Origin: Nitrospiria bacterium
Lineage (GTDB): Bacteria > Nitrospirota > Nitrospiria > JACQBZ01
Assembly (NCBI GenBank): GCA_035498035.1
Contig: DATKAN010000049.1
Span: forward strand, 1 to 49,465
Length of the DNA stretch: 49,465 nucleotides
Reading direction: 5' to 3'
The position numbers were made by a program, and so were the translations under genes. Numbering within the stretch: the stretch's first letter is position 1; each line of letters starts with the position of its first letter. Below are positions 33,550-43,277 of the stretch, piece after piece. The notes under the pieces were generated by a model. That model saw only the letters and a program-made list of their open reading frames with translations. It made no database searches and had not been told where the DNA came from.

Positions 33550-33966
33550 TTAAGGATTGGATTCCGGACCCGTTTTGGTTTTTTCCGGTTTGACGGGTTT
33601 GGCCGGCTGACCCTGGACAACCAATTCGACCACCGCCATGCGCGCCCCGTCTCCGAAGCGGACGCGTGTTTTTATCAACCGGGTATATCCCCCGGGCCGT
33701 GTCGCAAATCGAGGGGCGATCTCGGCGAACAACTTTGAGAGGACTTTCGGGTTCGTCAAATACGACCCCGCCCGCCTCCGGGCGGCAAGATTCCCCTGCT
33801 TTCCCAAGGAAACGATCCGGTCGGCAATTCCGCGAATCTCCTTGGCCTTGGCCTCCGTGGTTTCAATTCGTTCATGCTCGAACAACGAGGTCACCAAATT
33901 TCGGAACAGAGCCCGACGGTGATTGGTGTCCCGACCCAGTTGTCGTCCGCGCTTTTTGTGACGCAT
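33550..33966 (-). CDS. rplQ: 50S ribosomal protein L17
   Basis: 138 residues: MRHKKRGRQLGRDTNHRRAL, FRNLVTSLFEHERIETTEAK and RPGGYTRLIKTRVRFGDGA mark bL17. The last about 20 residues are a Lys/Pro tail. It is the last gene of the alpha operon; its stop lies within the palindrome ATCCTTATTAAGGAT. No T-tailed terminator was found after it. Confidence 0.97.
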   Translation of the reverse strand: MRHKKRGRQLGRDTNHRRALFRNLVTSLFEHERIETTEAKAKEIRGIADRIVSLGKQGNLAARRRAGSYLTNPKVLSKLFAEIAPRFATRPGGYTRLIKTRVRFGDGARMAVVELVVQGQPAKPVKPEKTKTGPESNP

Positions 33967-33973
33967 AACGGCT

Positions 33974-34972
33974 TCAATCCCCTTTCTCGGTTCCCTCGCC
34001 GGCCGGCTGATAATCCACCTTCATCCCCAGCGACAGCCCCATTCCGGACAGGATTTCCTTGATCTCGTTCAGCGATTTTCGACCGAAATTCTTTGTCCGA
34101 AGCATCTCGGATTCCGTCTTCTGAACCAGATCGCCGATCGTCTTGATGCTCGCGTTTTTCAAACAGTTGGCCGCGCGGACGGAAAGCTCAAGCTCGTGCA
34201 CGCTGCGAAGAAGGTTTTTGTTGAAGTCCGTCTTTTTGTCGTCCACCGGCTCGTGGACCGGCTCGACGGATTCGTCGAAATTAATAAAAATCGCAAGGTG
34301 ATCCTTGAGGATCTTTGCGGCATAGGCCAACGCATCGTCGGGTTTGACGCCGCCGTCCGTCCAGATTTCCATGATCAATTTGTCATAGTCGGTAATCCGG
34401 CCCACGCGCGCGTTCTCGACCGTAAAATTGACTTTCTTGATCGGCGAAAAGATGGAATCCACGGGAATCACACCGATCGGCATCCCTTCTTCCTTATTTC
34501 GGTCGGCCGGCACATATCCGCTTCCGATCCGGATCACAAACTCCATATCCAGATTGGCTTCCTTGTCCAGGGTCGCGATATGAAGCTCGGGATTGAGAAC
34601 TTCGACATCCGCGTCATGGATAATATCCTTGGCGCGGGCTTCTCCGGGTCCCTTCTTTTTCAGTCGAACGGTTTTCGGCCGGTCCGTGTAGAGCTTGAAG
34701 CGAAGATTTTTCACGTTCAGGATAATGTCCGTCACGTCCTCCTTGACTCCGGGAATGGTTGAAAATTCATGCAGGACCCCCTCGATCTTGACGGAGGTCA
34801 CGGCCGCTCCGGCGATGGAGGAAAGGAGAATTCGCCTGAGGGAATTCCCGATAGTCGTGCCGAACCCGCGTTCGAAAGGCTCGGCGAAAAATTTTCCGTA
34901 TGTGCCTGTGAGTGTCTCGGTTTCGATTTCCATCTTTTTGGGAATCTGGAAATCCTTTGTTCGAATAATCAT
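33974..34972 (-). CDS. rpoA: RNA polymerase alpha subunit
   Basis: 332 residues. The N-terminal assembly domain has [40 protein letters not shown] and [20 protein letters not shown]. The C-terminal DNA-binding domain has [39 protein letters not shown]. It scaffolds RNA polymerase and contacts UP elements and activators. It lies in the alpha operon between rpsD and rplQ. Confidence 0.98.
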   Translation of the reverse strand: MIIRTKDFQIPKKMEIETETLTGTYGKFFAEPFERGFGTTIGNSLRRILLSSIAGAAVTSVKIEGVLHEFSTIPGVKEDVTDIILNVKNLRFKLYTDRPKTVRLKKKGPGEARAKDIIHDADVEVLNPELHIATLDKEANLDMEFVIRIGSGYVPADRNKEEGMPIGVIPVDSIFSPIKKVNFTVENARVGRITDYDKLIMEIWTDGGVKPDDALAYAAKILKDHLAIFINFDESVEPVHEPVDDKKTDFNKNLLRSVHELELSVRAANCLKNASIKTIGDLVQKTESEMLRTKNFGRKSLNEIKEILSGMGLSLGMKVDYQPAGEGTEKGD

Positions 34973-34990
34973 ACGTCCTCCTTACTTACC

Positions 34991-35007
34991 TAGCCGCCTT
35001 TCGCGGC
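34991..35007. other. Short hairpin between rpsD and rpoA
   Basis: AGCCGC and GCGGCT form a 6-bp stem with a 5-nt loop within the 107-base gap between the two genes. No T-run follows, so it is probably an RNA stability or spacing element. Nothing else is visible in the gap. Confidence 0.4.
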
Positions 35008-35079
35008 TGCATCCTGGCACCGAAGCCGATGAATGAGATAAACCTTCCCGGAATTAAACCGTCGCTGAATCAGAACCCG

Positions 35080-35706
35080 TCATCGGGAATAGAGCTCCAC
35101 AACGAGTTGTTCATTGACCGGTATGGTCAGATCTTCCTTGGTCGGCATGGTTTTAACCCGACCCTTGAAATTCCCCTTGTCCAACTCCAACCATTGAGGA
35201 GTCCCTCTCCCCTCCGCGGCGGTGAGAGACGCCTGGACCTGCGGCAACTGACGGCTGGCCTGTTTCAGTTCGACGACATCCCCGTCTTTTACAAGAAACG
35301 AGGCCACATCCACCTTTCGGCCGTTGACCCGAAAATGGCCGTGGTTCACCATCTGCCGCGCTTCTTTACGGGACGAACAGAAACCCATCCGATAGACGAC
35401 ATTATCGATCCTCCTCTCGAGCAACTGGAGGAGGTTTTCCCCCGTGACGCCCTTCTTTCTGGCGGCTTTCTTGAAATACCCGCTGAACTGGCGTTCCAGC
35501 AATCCGTACATCCTTTTCAGCTTCTGCTTCTCCCGTAACTGGATCTGATATTCGGAGATTCGGGGGCGGGCCTGCCCGTGCTGGCCGGGAGAATAGCTTC
35601 GCCGCTCAATGGCGCACTTCTCCGTAAAGCACCGGCTCCCCTTCAGAAAAAGTTTGTTTCCTTCCCGCCGGCACAGCCGACAAACCGATCCGATATATCG
35701 TCCCAC
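35080..35706 (-). CDS. rpsD: 30S ribosomal protein S4
   Basis: 208 residues. The N-terminus has four Cys (GSVCRLCRREG and SRCFTEKC), the zinc-binding form of uS4. The S4 RNA-binding domain follows (LERRIDNVVYRMGFCSSRKE, ARQMVNHGHFRVNGRKVDVA). It nucleates 30S assembly on 16S rRNA. In many bacteria S4 represses the alpha operon; no matching pseudoknot was confirmed here. Confidence 0.98.
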   Translation of the reverse strand: MGRYIGSVCRLCRREGNKLFLKGSRCFTEKCAIERRSYSPGQHGQARPRISEYQIQLREKQKLKRMYGLLERQFSGYFKKAARKKGVTGENLLQLLERRIDNVVYRMGFCSSRKEARQMVNHGHFRVNGRKVDVASFLVKDGDVVELKQASRQLPQVQASLTAAEGRGTPQWLELDKGNFKGRVKTMPTKEDLTIPVNEQLVVELYSR

Positions 35707-35735
35707 GTTTTGATTTCCTCCTTAATTTATTTTTT

Positions 35736-36119
35736 TCATACCCGTCGTCGCTTGGGCGGCCGACATCCGTTATGAGGAACCGGCGTCACGTCCTTGATGA
35801 GATTGATCTTCAACCCCGCCGCCTGCAAGGCCCGGATCGCCGATTCCCGACCCGATCCCGGTCCCTTGACATATACATCGATCTGCCGCATTCCATGTTC
35901 AATGGCCTTCTTGGCCGCCACTTCGGCGGCCCGCTGCGCGGCGAACGGGGTGCTCTTTCTCGAACCCTTGAAACCCTGATTCCCCGCGCTGGACCACACC
36001 ACGACGTTTCCGCTCATGTCGGTCACGGTCACAATCGTGTTGTTGAAAGACGCCTGGATGTGCGCGACGCCCACCTGAACAATCTTCTTCTCGCGTTTCT
36101 TGCCTTTTTTACTTCCCAT
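35736..36119 (-). CDS. rpsK: 30S ribosomal protein S11
   Basis: 127 residues: [60 protein letters not shown] and the C-terminal [12 protein letters not shown] are diagnostic of uS11. The N-terminus has a Lys-rich [13 protein letters not shown] repeat R2 copy fills the gap upstream to rpsM. Confidence 0.98.
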   Translation of the reverse strand: MGSKKGKKREKKIVQVGVAHIQASFNNTIVTVTDMSGNVVVWSSAGNQGFKGSRKSTPFAAQRAAEVAAKKAIEHGMRQIDVYVKGPGSGRESAIRALQAAGLKINLIKDVTPVPHNGCRPPKRRRV

Positions 36120-36131
36120 GCATTACCTCAT

Positions 36132-36221
36132 TGTTAGTGGGGGCCCGTGCGGCCAAAATGAATCAAGGTCCTCCGAGGCCCCCGAACCCCGCGCTTGCGA
36201 CCCCAGAGCCCGTCGCTCCCT
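36132..36221 (-). repeat. Intergenic repeat R2 (copy G) between rpsM and rpsK
   Basis: On the minus strand: AGGGAGCGACGGGCTCTGGG, then GCGCGGGGTTCGGGGGCCTC, GGAGGACC, and finally CCGCACGGGCCCCCACTAAC. Both ends match copy F and the rplE copy; the 5' hairpin is more diverged. It ends shortly before the rpsK start, inside the alpha operon. Confidence 0.65.
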
Positions 36222-36605
36222 TTACGCGGTGGCTTCCGATTTCAGCTTGATGCCGATCGATTTCTTGGGGCCCTTCCGGGTCCGCGCGTTGGTCTTCGTC
36301 CGCTGCCCTCGTAGCGGGAGTCCCTTGCGATGTCGCAACCCGCGGTAGCTTCCGATATCCATCAGCCGTTTGATGTTCATCGAGACTTCTTTGCGGAGAT
36401 CCCCTTCCACTTTATAATCCCGCTCGATGGAATCTCGAAGCGTGACGATTTCGTCTTCCTTGAGATCCTTCACCCGTTTTTCCGGATTCACCCCCGCCGC
36501 CTTCAGGATCCTCATCGATGTCGATCGGCCGATTCCGTATATGTAGGTCAAGCCCACGGCGACCGTTTTGTCTCTCGGAAGGTCCACTCCCGCAATTCTG
36601 GCCAC
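36222..36605 (-). CDS. rpsM: 30S ribosomal protein S13
   Basis: 127 residues: [60 protein letters not shown] and [20 protein letters not shown] are uS13. It contacts the P-site tRNA and 50S subunit. It follows rpmJ, separated by a gap with a palindromic hairpin. Confidence 0.98.
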   Translation of the reverse strand: MARIAGVDLPRDKTVAVGLTYIYGIGRSTSMRILKAAGVNPEKRVKDLKEDEIVTLRDSIERDYKVEGDLRKEVSMNIKRLMDIGSYRGLRHRKGLPLRGQRTKTNARTRKGPKKSIGIKLKSEATA

Positions 36606-36629
36606 GTTGCCTCCTGTGATTGGGGAAAG

Positions 36630-36645
36630 GCGCGACCGGTCGCGC
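36630..36645. other. Perfect palindrome between rpmJ and rpsM
   Basis: GCGCGACCGGTCGCGC is a 16-base perfect palindrome, flanked by partly complementary GGGGAAA and TTCTCCC so the stem can be extended. It lies inside the alpha operon before rpsM. It has no T-tail and might be an RNA processing or attenuation element. Confidence 0.5.
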
Positions 36646-36658
36646 TTCTCCCGTGTCT

Positions 36659-36772
36659 CTATCCCTGACGCTGTTTATGACGGCGATTGGTGCAAATGAC
36701 CCGGACGACGCCTTTTCGGCGGATCACCTTGCATTTGGCACAGATCGCTTTGACCGAGGATCGCACTTTCAC
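36659..36772 (-). CDS. rpmJ: 50S ribosomal protein L36
   Basis: 37 residues starting with GTG at 36772, after AGGTGAA. The sequence begins [19 protein letters not shown], continues [18 protein letters not shown] and ends at TAG. Three Cys and one His form the zinc ribbon of the C+ form. It lies between infA and rpsM, the standard place. Confidence 0.97.
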   Translation of the reverse strand: MKVRSSVKAICAKCKVIRRKGVVRVICTNRRHKQRQG

Positions 36773-36804
36773 GGTTTCACCTGTATGTGGAGTGTATCGG
36801 GCAT

Positions 36805-37023
36805 CTACTTAAACCGGTACGTGATTCTCCCCCGCGTCAGATCATACGGCGAAAGCTCCACCGTCACCTTGTCGCCCGGGAGAATCTTGATGAAATGCAT
36901 TCTCATCTTTCCGGAGATATGCGCCAAAACCCGGTGCCCGTTCTCCAGTTCCACCCGAAACATTGCATTCGGGAGTGTCTCAACAATCGTCCCCTGAACC
37001 TCAACCACGTCTTCCTTCGACAT
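36805..37023 (-). CDS. infA: Translation initiation factor IF-1
   Basis: 72 residues, all OB-fold: [60 protein letters not shown] and [12 protein letters not shown]. It binds the 30S A site during initiation. It lies seven bases after map. Confidence 0.98.
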   Translation of the reverse strand: MSKEDVVEVQGTIVETLPNAMFRVELENGHRVLAHISGKMRMHFIKILPGDKVTVELSPYDLTRGRITYRFK

Positions 37024-37029
37024 GCCCGA

Positions 37030-37791
37030 TCAGACTCTCTCGTGATCATTGGATGTTAATATGACCGGCCCCGCTTCGGTAATGGCCACGGTATGCTCGA
37101 AATGGGCCGAAAGGCTCCCGTCTTGGGTCACGGCCGTCCAATGATCGCTGAGGATGCGAACACCCTCTTTTCCCATATTCACCATCGGCTCGATCGCGAG
37201 GACCATCCCCTCCTTGAGTCGCGGCCCTTGACCGGGCTCTCCGAAGTTGGGCAACTGGGGCTCTTCATGCAGCGATTGACCGATTCCGTGCCCCACAAAA
37301 TCCTTAACCACCGAAAAACCGGCCGCCTCGACATGCGATTGAACGGCGTGAGAAATATCGGACAGCCGATTTCCCACCCTCATTTGCTCGATCCCACGAT
37401 ACAGCGACTCCTCCGTCACCCGAACCAAGCGTTGAACGGCCGGCTCAATTTCATTGACCCCCACCGTGACGGCCGCATCCCCGTAATACCCATCGACAAT
37501 CGCGCCCAGATCCAAACCGATGATGTCTCCGGGCTGAAGGACCCGTTTGGATGGGATCCCGTGCACGATTTCATCGTTGACCGAGGCACACAGCGTCGCG
37601 GGAAATCCCCGGTATCCCTTGAACGCCGGGCGCCCTCCCCGTTTTAGAATTCCCGCTTCGGCCGTTCGATCCAGTTCCAGTGTCGTCACCCCGGGTTTCA
37701 CCTGTTTTTTTAATTCCTGCAGCACCTCCGCCACAATCCGTCCTGCTTTTTCGATCTTACGGACTTCCTCCGGGGATTTTAAAATAATCAT
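37030..37791 (-). CDS. map: Methionine aminopeptidase, type I
   Basis: Start at the ATG at 37791 (MIILKSPEEVRKIEKAGRI), whose ATGA overlaps the adk stop; the longer frame reads antisense-like adk sequence. It has 253 residues. Metal ligands are expected in IGLDLGAIVDGYYGDAAVTV (two Asp), GHGIGQSLHEEPQLPNFG (His), MVLAIEPMVNMG (Glu) and the C-terminal HFEHTVAITEAG (Glu). It removes initiator Met from new proteins. Confidence 0.97.
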   Translation of the reverse strand: MIILKSPEEVRKIEKAGRIVAEVLQELKKQVKPGVTTLELDRTAEAGILKRGGRPAFKGYRGFPATLCASVNDEIVHGIPSKRVLQPGDIIGLDLGAIVDGYYGDAAVTVGVNEIEPAVQRLVRVTEESLYRGIEQMRVGNRLSDISHAVQSHVEAAGFSVVKDFVGHGIGQSLHEEPQLPNFGEPGQGPRLKEGMVLAIEPMVNMGKEGVRILSDHWTAVTQDGSLSAHFEHTVAITEAGPVILTSNDHERV

Positions 37792-38438
37792 GGGGATCTT
37801 CCGATGGCCGCGTTGACCCTTTGAAAAACCGTATCCGGAGATCCCGCCCCTTCGATTCGCGCGAGAACACCTTGGTCCTCGTAAAACCGGATTAACGGCC
37901 ATGTCTGGGACCGGTAAACCTCCAAGCGTTTGCGAATCGTCTCCGGCCGATCGTCGCTTCGTTGAGAGAGCTTTCCGCCGCAGCGATCGCACAGGTCGGG
38001 TTTCTTCGGAGGACAGAATTCCAGATGATACACCGCCTGGCAATTCGGACAACTCCATCGGCCCGCCAGACGCCGGATCAATTCGTCATCCGCCAGCTCG
38101 AAATTCAGGACCCGGTCTATGCTCCGCTGGTCCTGACGAAGCATCGAAATCAGCGCCTCGGCCTGCGGCACCGTTCTTGGAAAACCGTCCAGGATAAAAC
38201 CCTCCTTCGCATCCGATTCCTTCAACCGCTCCCGGATGATGCCGATGACCACCTCGTCGGGAACAAGCTGGCCGCCATCCATAAACGATTTGGCCTGAAC
38301 ACCGAGGGACGTTTTTCTCTGCACCGCCTCGCGCAGGATATCCCCGGTCGATATTTTCGGAATACCCCGTTGAGCCGATAGCCGCTCCGCTTGAGTTCCT
38401 TTTCCCACGCCCGGTGGACCGAGAAAAATCAATCGCAC
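37788..38438 (-). CDS. adk: Adenylate kinase
   Basis: 216 residues: P-loop FLGPPGVGKGTQAERL, IPKISTGDILREAV, GFILDGFPRTVPQAEAL. The LID domain has four Cys in two CxxC pairs (SCPNCQAVYHLEF, DLCDRCGGKL), so it binds zinc. It interconverts ATP, AMP and ADP. It lies between secY and map, as in many bacteria. Confidence 0.98.
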   Translation of the reverse strand: MRLIFLGPPGVGKGTQAERLSAQRGIPKISTGDILREAVQRKTSLGVQAKSFMDGGQLVPDEVVIGIIRERLKESDAKEGFILDGFPRTVPQAEALISMLRQDQRSIDRVLNFELADDELIRRLAGRWSCPNCQAVYHLEFCPPKKPDLCDRCGGKLSQRSDDRPETIRKRLEVYRSQTWPLIRFYEDQGVLARIEGAGSPDTVFQRVNAAIGRSP

Positions 38439-38450
38439 GCCGCGCCCCGC

Positions 38451-39764
38451 CTATCCCGCCCTTCCCCTTAGGCGGCCCTTCGAGAGAAAACCCTCGTAAT
38501 GCCGTGTCAACATATGGGACTCGATCTGCTGGGCCGTGTCCAGACCCACGCCGATCACGATCAACAGCGACGTCCCGCCGAAGAAAAACGGCACCCCCAT
38601 CTTATAAATTAGAATCTCCGGAATCACGCAGACGACCGCCAGGTAGATGGCGCCGACAAAGGTGATCCGGGTCAGCACCTGATAGATATAGTCGGCCGTC
38701 CGCTGGCCCGGCCGGATTCCGGGGATAAACCCGCCGTACTTTTTCATGTTATCCGCCATATCGACCGGGTTGAGGACGACCGCGGTATAAAAAAAACAGA
38801 AAAAAACGATCATCCCCACGTACAATACGGTATAAAGCATCGATCCCGGAGCGAGCTGCCGGGAGATGTCGTGGACCCAGGGAATCTGTATGAAGCCGGT
38901 GATCGTCGCCGGGAAGGCAATGATCGACGAGGCAAAGATCGGGGGGATCACGCCCGCGGTATTGATCTTCAACGGGATATGCGTGCTCTGTCCCCCGTAG
39001 ACCCGCCTCCCGACCACGCGCTTCGCATATTGAACCGGTATCTTCCGCCGGGCGCTCTCCAGAAAGACGATCGCCGACACGACCCCGATCATCAGGAGGG
39101 CCAGCACGACGAGGAAAAACAGATTCAACTGCCCCGTATCATACAGACGGTAGGTGTTGATCAAGGCCGACGGCATTCGAGCCACGATCCCAGAGAAAAT
39201 GATCAACGAGATCCCGTTCCCGATCCCCCGTTCGGTAATTTGCTCGCCCAGCCACATCAGAAACGCGGTCCCGGCCGTCAGGGTGATCATCGTCATGATG
39301 CGAAAGGACAGGCCCGGGTGCTGGACAAAGGTCCCGTTGTTCATCCCCTCCAGGCCGACGGAGATACCGAAGGACTGGATGAGTGAAATGACCACCGTTC
39401 CGTAACGCGTGTACTGGATGATCTTCTTGCGTCCGCGCTCGCCCTCCTTGGCCAGCTTTGAAAGCGTCGGAATGACGACCGTCAAAAGCTGAAGGATGAT
39501 GGAGGCGCTGATATACGGCATGATGCCCAGCGCGAAGATGGTCAGCCGGGACAGCGCCCCGCCCGAAAAAATGTCGAGGAATCCGAGAAGCGCTCCACCC
39601 TGGGCCGCCAGGAACTCACTGAGGGCTTCGTTGTTAATGCCCGGCGTCGGGATGTGGGCGCCGATTCGATATACGGCCAGCATCCCCAGGGTGAACAGGA
39701 TCCGATGGCGAAGTTCCGGGATATGAAATATGTTCTGGAGATTGGTAATAAAACGCTCAAACAC
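38451..39764 (-). CDS. secY: Protein translocase subunit SecY
   Basis: 437 residues with ten membrane helices. Characteristic pieces are [80 protein letters not shown] and [20 protein letters not shown]. It forms the inner-membrane channel for exported and membrane proteins, including the many secreted proteins encoded in this window. Confidence 0.98.
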   Translation of the reverse strand: MFERFITNLQNIFHIPELRHRILFTLGMLAVYRIGAHIPTPGINNEALSEFLAAQGGALLGFLDIFSGGALSRLTIFALGIMPYISASIILQLLTVVIPTLSKLAKEGERGRKKIIQYTRYGTVVISLIQSFGISVGLEGMNNGTFVQHPGLSFRIMTMITLTAGTAFLMWLGEQITERGIGNGISLIIFSGIVARMPSALINTYRLYDTGQLNLFFLVVLALLMIGVVSAIVFLESARRKIPVQYAKRVVGRRVYGGQSTHIPLKINTAGVIPPIFASSIIAFPATITGFIQIPWVHDISRQLAPGSMLYTVLYVGMIVFFCFFYTAVVLNPVDMADNMKKYGGFIPGIRPGQRTADYIYQVLTRITFVGAIYLAVVCVIPEILIYKMGVPFFFGGTSLLIVIGVGLDTAQQIESHMLTRHYEGFLSKGRLRGRAG

Positions 39765-39783
39765 CTTCGCCGCTCCTCAAAAC

Positions 39784-40269
39784 CTACCGCGCCTTCTCCG
39801 ACTGACTTGTTTTTCCAGAAGTCGTCTTTATCGTTTCGGCCCTCCCGCCCGCTTTCTGGATCTTCTCCGATGCGGATCGGCTGAATCGGTGGGCTTGAAT
39901 CGTCAGCGCTTTGCTCAACTCCCCCTGACCCAGGATTTTCACGGCGGTTGCGGATCGACGGACCAACCCGGCCTCTTTCAACTGGTCCGGAGTAACGGTC
40001 GATTTCCCATCGAACCGGTTCAGACTCTCCAAATTCACCACCGCGGCCTCGTCACGGAAACGGTTTGTAAAACCGCGCTTCGGGATGCGACGGATCAAGG
40101 GCATTTGGCCACCCTCAAACCCGGGCCCCTTTCCCCCGCCCCCGCTTCTCGCAAGGCCTCCCTTATGTCCCTTCGTGGATGTCTTGCCGTGTCCCGAGCC
40201 GATCCCTCTTCCGATCCGTTTCTCTTTTTTACGGGAACCGATTTGCGGTTGTAATTCGTGAAGCCTCAT
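39784..40269 (-). CDS. rplO: 50S ribosomal protein L15
   Basis: 161 residues: [60 protein letters not shown] are uL15. The C-terminal domain ([20 protein letters not shown]) is followed by a short basic tail. The start overlaps the rpmD stop by 4 bases. Confidence 0.98.
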   Translation of the reverse strand: MRLHELQPQIGSRKKEKRIGRGIGSGHGKTSTKGHKGGLARSGGGGKGPGFEGGQMPLIRRIPKRGFTNRFRDEAAVVNLESLNRFDGKSTVTPDQLKEAGLVRRSATAVKILGQGELSKALTIQAHRFSRSASEKIQKAGGRAETIKTTSGKTSQSEKAR

Positions 40270-40466
40270 GCCGGGACCTCTTTCACATCGATCAGGTGAA
40301 AAATTTGTGCGATCATACCCCGGGTCTGCGGGGTATCCGCCCGAATTACGGTGTGTCGAATGCGTCGTAGCCCGAGGGACCGGACCACGTCCCGCTTCTC
40401 CCGGGGATATCCGATGACGCTGCGTCGTAACGTAATGGCTAAATTACGCGGCCGGTTTGCCGACAT
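40266..40466 (-). CDS. rpmD: 50S ribosomal protein L30
   Basis: Start at 40466 ([20 protein letters not shown]), giving 66 residues; GAGGCGGG precedes it. The family pattern [20 protein letters not shown] then [18 protein letters not shown] is clear. The start lies 23 bases inside the end of rpsE, so the genes are probably translationally coupled. Confidence 0.95.
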   Translation of the reverse strand: MSANRPRNLAITLRRSVIGYPREKRDVVRSLGLRRIRHTVIRADTPQTRGMIAQIFHLIDVKEVPA

Positions 40467-40962
40467 GGCCCGCCTCTTCCGACAGATCCGAACGGCGCAT
40501 GTTCCTGATTTCATCCGGCGCCTGGAGTTTTTGAAGCCCGTTCAACGTGGCCCTGACCACGTTGTTCGGATTGCCGCTTCCCAGTGACTTGCTCACCACG
40601 TTATGAATTCCACAAACTTCCATTACGGCCCGCACGGCCCCTCCGGCTATCACGCCGACCCCTTCCGCTCCCGGCTTCAGCAGGACCTCCTCGGCCCCGT
40701 AATTTCCCGTAACGGTGTACGGAATCGTCGTGTTTTTTAACGGAACCTTGATCAGGTCTTTTTTGGCCCTCTCAACGGCTTTTCGGATCGCATCCGGGAC
40801 TTCCGCCGCCTTTCCCTTGCCCATTCCAACATAGCCGTGGCCATCGCCGACCACGACCAGCGCGCTGAAGCTGAAACGCTTGCCCCCTTTAACCACTTTG
40901 GCGACACGGTTGATAAAAACCACCTTGTCCTTCAGAGTCAGATCATTCGGATTGACTTTCAC
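40444..40962 (-). CDS. rpsE: 30S ribosomal protein S5
   Basis: 172 residues: [60 protein letters not shown] and [20 protein letters not shown] are uS5. It helps decoding accuracy and mRNA unwinding. It overlaps rpmD. Confidence 0.98.
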   Translation of the reverse strand: MKVNPNDLTLKDKVVFINRVAKVVKGGKRFSFSALVVVGDGHGYVGMGKGKAAEVPDAIRKAVERAKKDLIKVPLKNTTIPYTVTGNYGAEEVLLKPGAEGVGVIAGGAVRAVMEVCGIHNVVSKSLGSGNPNNVVRATLNGLQKLQAPDEIRNMRRSDLSEEAGHVGKPAA

Positions 40963-41036
40963 CGCAGCTCACTCCTTGTAGTAAAAAAAACACGGTCTTG
41001 CCTGGCTCGTCCGACAGGCGCCTCGAAGCGTCGGCC

Positions 41037-41405
41037 TTAAAATATCAATCCCCCCTGGCGCGCCGCATCCGCCAGGGCTTTCACCCGACCGTGAAACAGG
41101 TAACCGCCCCGATCAAACACCACCGTTTTGATATCTTGGGCCAGCGCCCGTTTTGCGATCAGCTGCCCCACCGCCTCGGCCGCTTTCCGGTTATTGCCGC
41201 GCGGCACACCCTTTTTGCATTCCGGATCCAAAGTCGATGCCGCCGCCACGGTCTTCCCCGCGGTATCGTCCACGATTTGTGCGTAGATGTGTTGATTGCT
41301 CCGAAAGACCACGAGACGGGGACGTTGTGGAAGGCCGAAGACCGTTTTTCGCACCCGTTGGTGGCGACGCATCCTCGATTCGAGTTTTGTGTGAACGTTT
41401 AACAT
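41037..41405 (-). CDS. rplR: 50S ribosomal protein L18
   Basis: 122 residues: [50 protein letters not shown] and [20 protein letters not shown] are uL18, the 5S rRNA-binding protein. A 74-base gap separates it from rpsE. Confidence 0.98.
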   Translation of the reverse strand: MLNVHTKLESRMRRHQRVRKTVFGLPQRPRLVVFRSNQHIYAQIVDDTAGKTVAAASTLDPECKKGVPRGNNRKAAEAVGQLIAKRALAQDIKTVVFDRGGYLFHGRVKALADAARQGGLIF

Positions 41406-41428
41406 CGTCCTTTCTCTCCGCTTGTTCC

Positions 41429-41965
41429 CTACTTGCTCGTCTTTCCTTCTTTCCGCTCGATCACTTCACCCGAGTATTTAATCCCTTTTCCCTTGTAAGG
41501 TTCCGGCCGCTTCAGATCCCGAATCTCGGCCGCGACCTGCCCGACCAGGTACTTGTCGGCGCCCTTTATCGTGATGACGGTTTGTTTATCCACGCTCGCA
41601 TCAATTCCGGCGGGCAGAACAAAAACCGTCGGATGCGAAAAACCCAAGGCCAAGGTCAAGTTGCGGCCCTGAACCTGGGCACGAAAACCGACCCCGCTGA
41701 TTTCCAACGTCTTCTGGTAACCTTGAGAAACACCGTTCACCATGTTATTGAGATCGCTGCGGAACAGGCCGTGCTTGGCCCGCTGAAGGCGGTCGTCGCT
41801 TTGCCGTGTGACAACCACGCGACCGTCTTCCACCTTGGCCCCGATCCCGCTTTCCATCAAACGGGACAGCTCCCCTTTTGGGCCCTTGATATGAACCTTC
41901 TTTTCGTCCACCTTGACCTGGACGCCGGACGGAATCAAGATCGGCTTTTTACCCACACGAGACAT
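41429..41965 (-). CDS. rplF: 50S ribosomal protein L6
   Basis: Start at 41965 ([19 protein letters not shown]), six bases after AGGTGG; 178 residues. Motifs [34 protein letters not shown] and [20 protein letters not shown] are uL6. An ATG six bases earlier is less well placed. Confidence 0.98.
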   Translation of the reverse strand: MSRVGKKPILIPSGVQVKVDEKKVHIKGPKGELSRLMESGIGAKVEDGRVVVTRQSDDRLQRAKHGLFRSDLNNMVNGVSQGYQKTLEISGVGFRAQVQGRNLTLALGFSHPTVFVLPAGIDASVDKQTVITIKGADKYLVGQVAAEIRDLKRPEPYKGKGIKYSGEVIERKEGKTSK

Positions 41966-41988
41966 CGTCATCCACCTGAATGTTTAAT

Positions 41989-42381
41989 TCACCAAATGTA
42001 GCAGATCACTTCGCCGCCGACCTGGCGTTTCCTCGATTCACGGTCGGTCATCATGCCTTGTTGGGTCGACATCACCGCCGTCCCCAAGCCCCCACGCACC
42101 TTGGGGATGCCGTCCTTTTTCACATAAACCCTGCGGCCCGGCCGGCTGATCCTTCTCAGGCCGTTGATGATCGGGACTTCGTTCACGTATTTCAGTTTGA
42201 TCCGAAGCACCGGGTGAGGACCTTCCGACACCGTCTCGAGGCCTCGGATGTAGCCCTCTTCCTTCAAGAGGCGGGCGATGTTTTGCTTGAGTTTTGAAGC
42301 CGGAATGTCGACGGACTCGTACTTGCGTCGAATGGCGTTTCGCATCCGGTTCAACATATCAGAAATAGGGTCGGTCATCAT
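41989..42381 (-). CDS. rpsH: 30S ribosomal protein S8
   Basis: 130 residues: [60 protein letters not shown] and [20 protein letters not shown] are uS8. Two ATG codons stand in tandem at the start. S8 binds 16S rRNA helix 21 and in some bacteria represses the spc operon. Confidence 0.98.
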   Translation of the reverse strand: MMTDPISDMLNRMRNAIRRKYESVDIPASKLKQNIARLLKEEGYIRGLETVSEGPHPVLRIKLKYVNEVPIINGLRRISRPGRRVYVKKDGIPKVRGGLGTAVMSTQQGMMTDRESRKRQVGGEVICYIW

Positions 42382-42397
42382 CGACGGTGAATTCCTC

Positions 42398-42583
42398 CTA
42401 CCAGCTGGACTTGACTACGCCGGGGATATCCCCCCGAAGGCTCAAGTTCCGGAAACAGATCCGGCACATGCGGAACTTCCTTAAAAATCCCCGGGAGCGG
42501 CCGCAGACGGGGCAACGGTTGTATTTTCGAACCGCGAACTTCGGCTCCGCTTGTGCTTTGTGGATCAGTGCTTTTTTGGCCAC
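42398..42583 (-). CDS. rpsZ: 30S ribosomal protein S14, type Z
   Basis: 61 residues starting with GTG at 42583 after GGGGGAGGGG. The two CxxC pairs ([10 protein letters not shown] and [10 protein letters not shown]) mark the short zinc-binding form of uS14. It lies between rplE and rpsH. Confidence 0.97.
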   Translation of the reverse strand: MAKKALIHKAQAEPKFAVRKYNRCPVCGRSRGFLRKFRMCRICFRNLSLRGDIPGVVKSSW

Positions 42584-42600
42584 GCCCCCTCCCCCTGGTT

Positions 42601-43260
42601 TTAAGTTCGAAACGGCAACCCCAATAACCCTAACAAGGCCTTGCCCTCATCGTTGGATCTCGCCGTGGTCCCGATCGTGATGTCCATCCCGTGCGTGGCC
42701 ACCACATCGTCATATCGGATCTCCGGAAAGAGGAGCTGCTCCTTGAGGCCCAGGCTGTAATTTCCGCGGCCGTCAAACGATTTCGGCGAAACGCCTTTAA
42801 AATCCCGAATCCGGGGAAGCGCCACATTAAAAAATCGGTCCAAAAATTCGTACATCCGTCCGCCGCGAAGCGTCACCTTGCACCCGATGGCCATTCCTTG
42901 CCGCAACTTAAACCCTGAAATCGATTTCTTGGCGCGGGTCACGACCGGTTTCTGGCCGGTAATGAGGGTGAGCTCATTGACGGCCGCCTCCAACAGTTTG
43001 GCGTTCTGGATGGCTTCCCCCATTCCAACGTTGATCACGACCTTCTCAAGACGAGGAACCTGCATGGGATTTTTGTAGGAAAATTGCTTCATCAAGTCGG
43101 GGACAACTCTTTCCCGGTATTTCTCCTTCAGGCGAGGCGGAAGGGACTGCTCCTGGGCCGGTTTTGTTTTTTCCTTGGCCTTCTCCTTGGCCTTTTCCCG
43201 GTTTTCCGTCTTGGGCGACTTCGCCTTTTCTGGTTTTGCTGTCTGTTTGGCCTTGGCCAT
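42601..43260 (-). CDS. rplE: 50S ribosomal protein L5 with Lys/Glu-rich N-terminal extension
   Basis: 219 residues; usual uL5 proteins have about 180. The first about 40 residues ([20 protein letters not shown], then [18 protein letters not shown]) are a charged, probably disordered extension. The uL5 fold follows: [89 protein letters not shown] precedes the ATG at 43260, so the extension is really encoded. The gene sits behind a nested R1/R2 repeat. Confidence 0.97.
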   Translation of the reverse strand: MAKAKQTAKPEKAKSPKTENREKAKEKAKEKTKPAQEQSLPPRLKEKYRERVVPDLMKQFSYKNPMQVPRLEKVVINVGMGEAIQNAKLLEAAVNELTLITGQKPVVTRAKKSISGFKLRQGMAIGCKVTLRGGRMYEFLDRFFNVALPRIRDFKGVSPKSFDGRGNYSLGLKEQLLFPEIRYDDVVATHGMDITIGTTARSNDEGKALLGLLGLPFRT

Positions 43261-43277
43261 GCCTTCCTCCGACTGAA

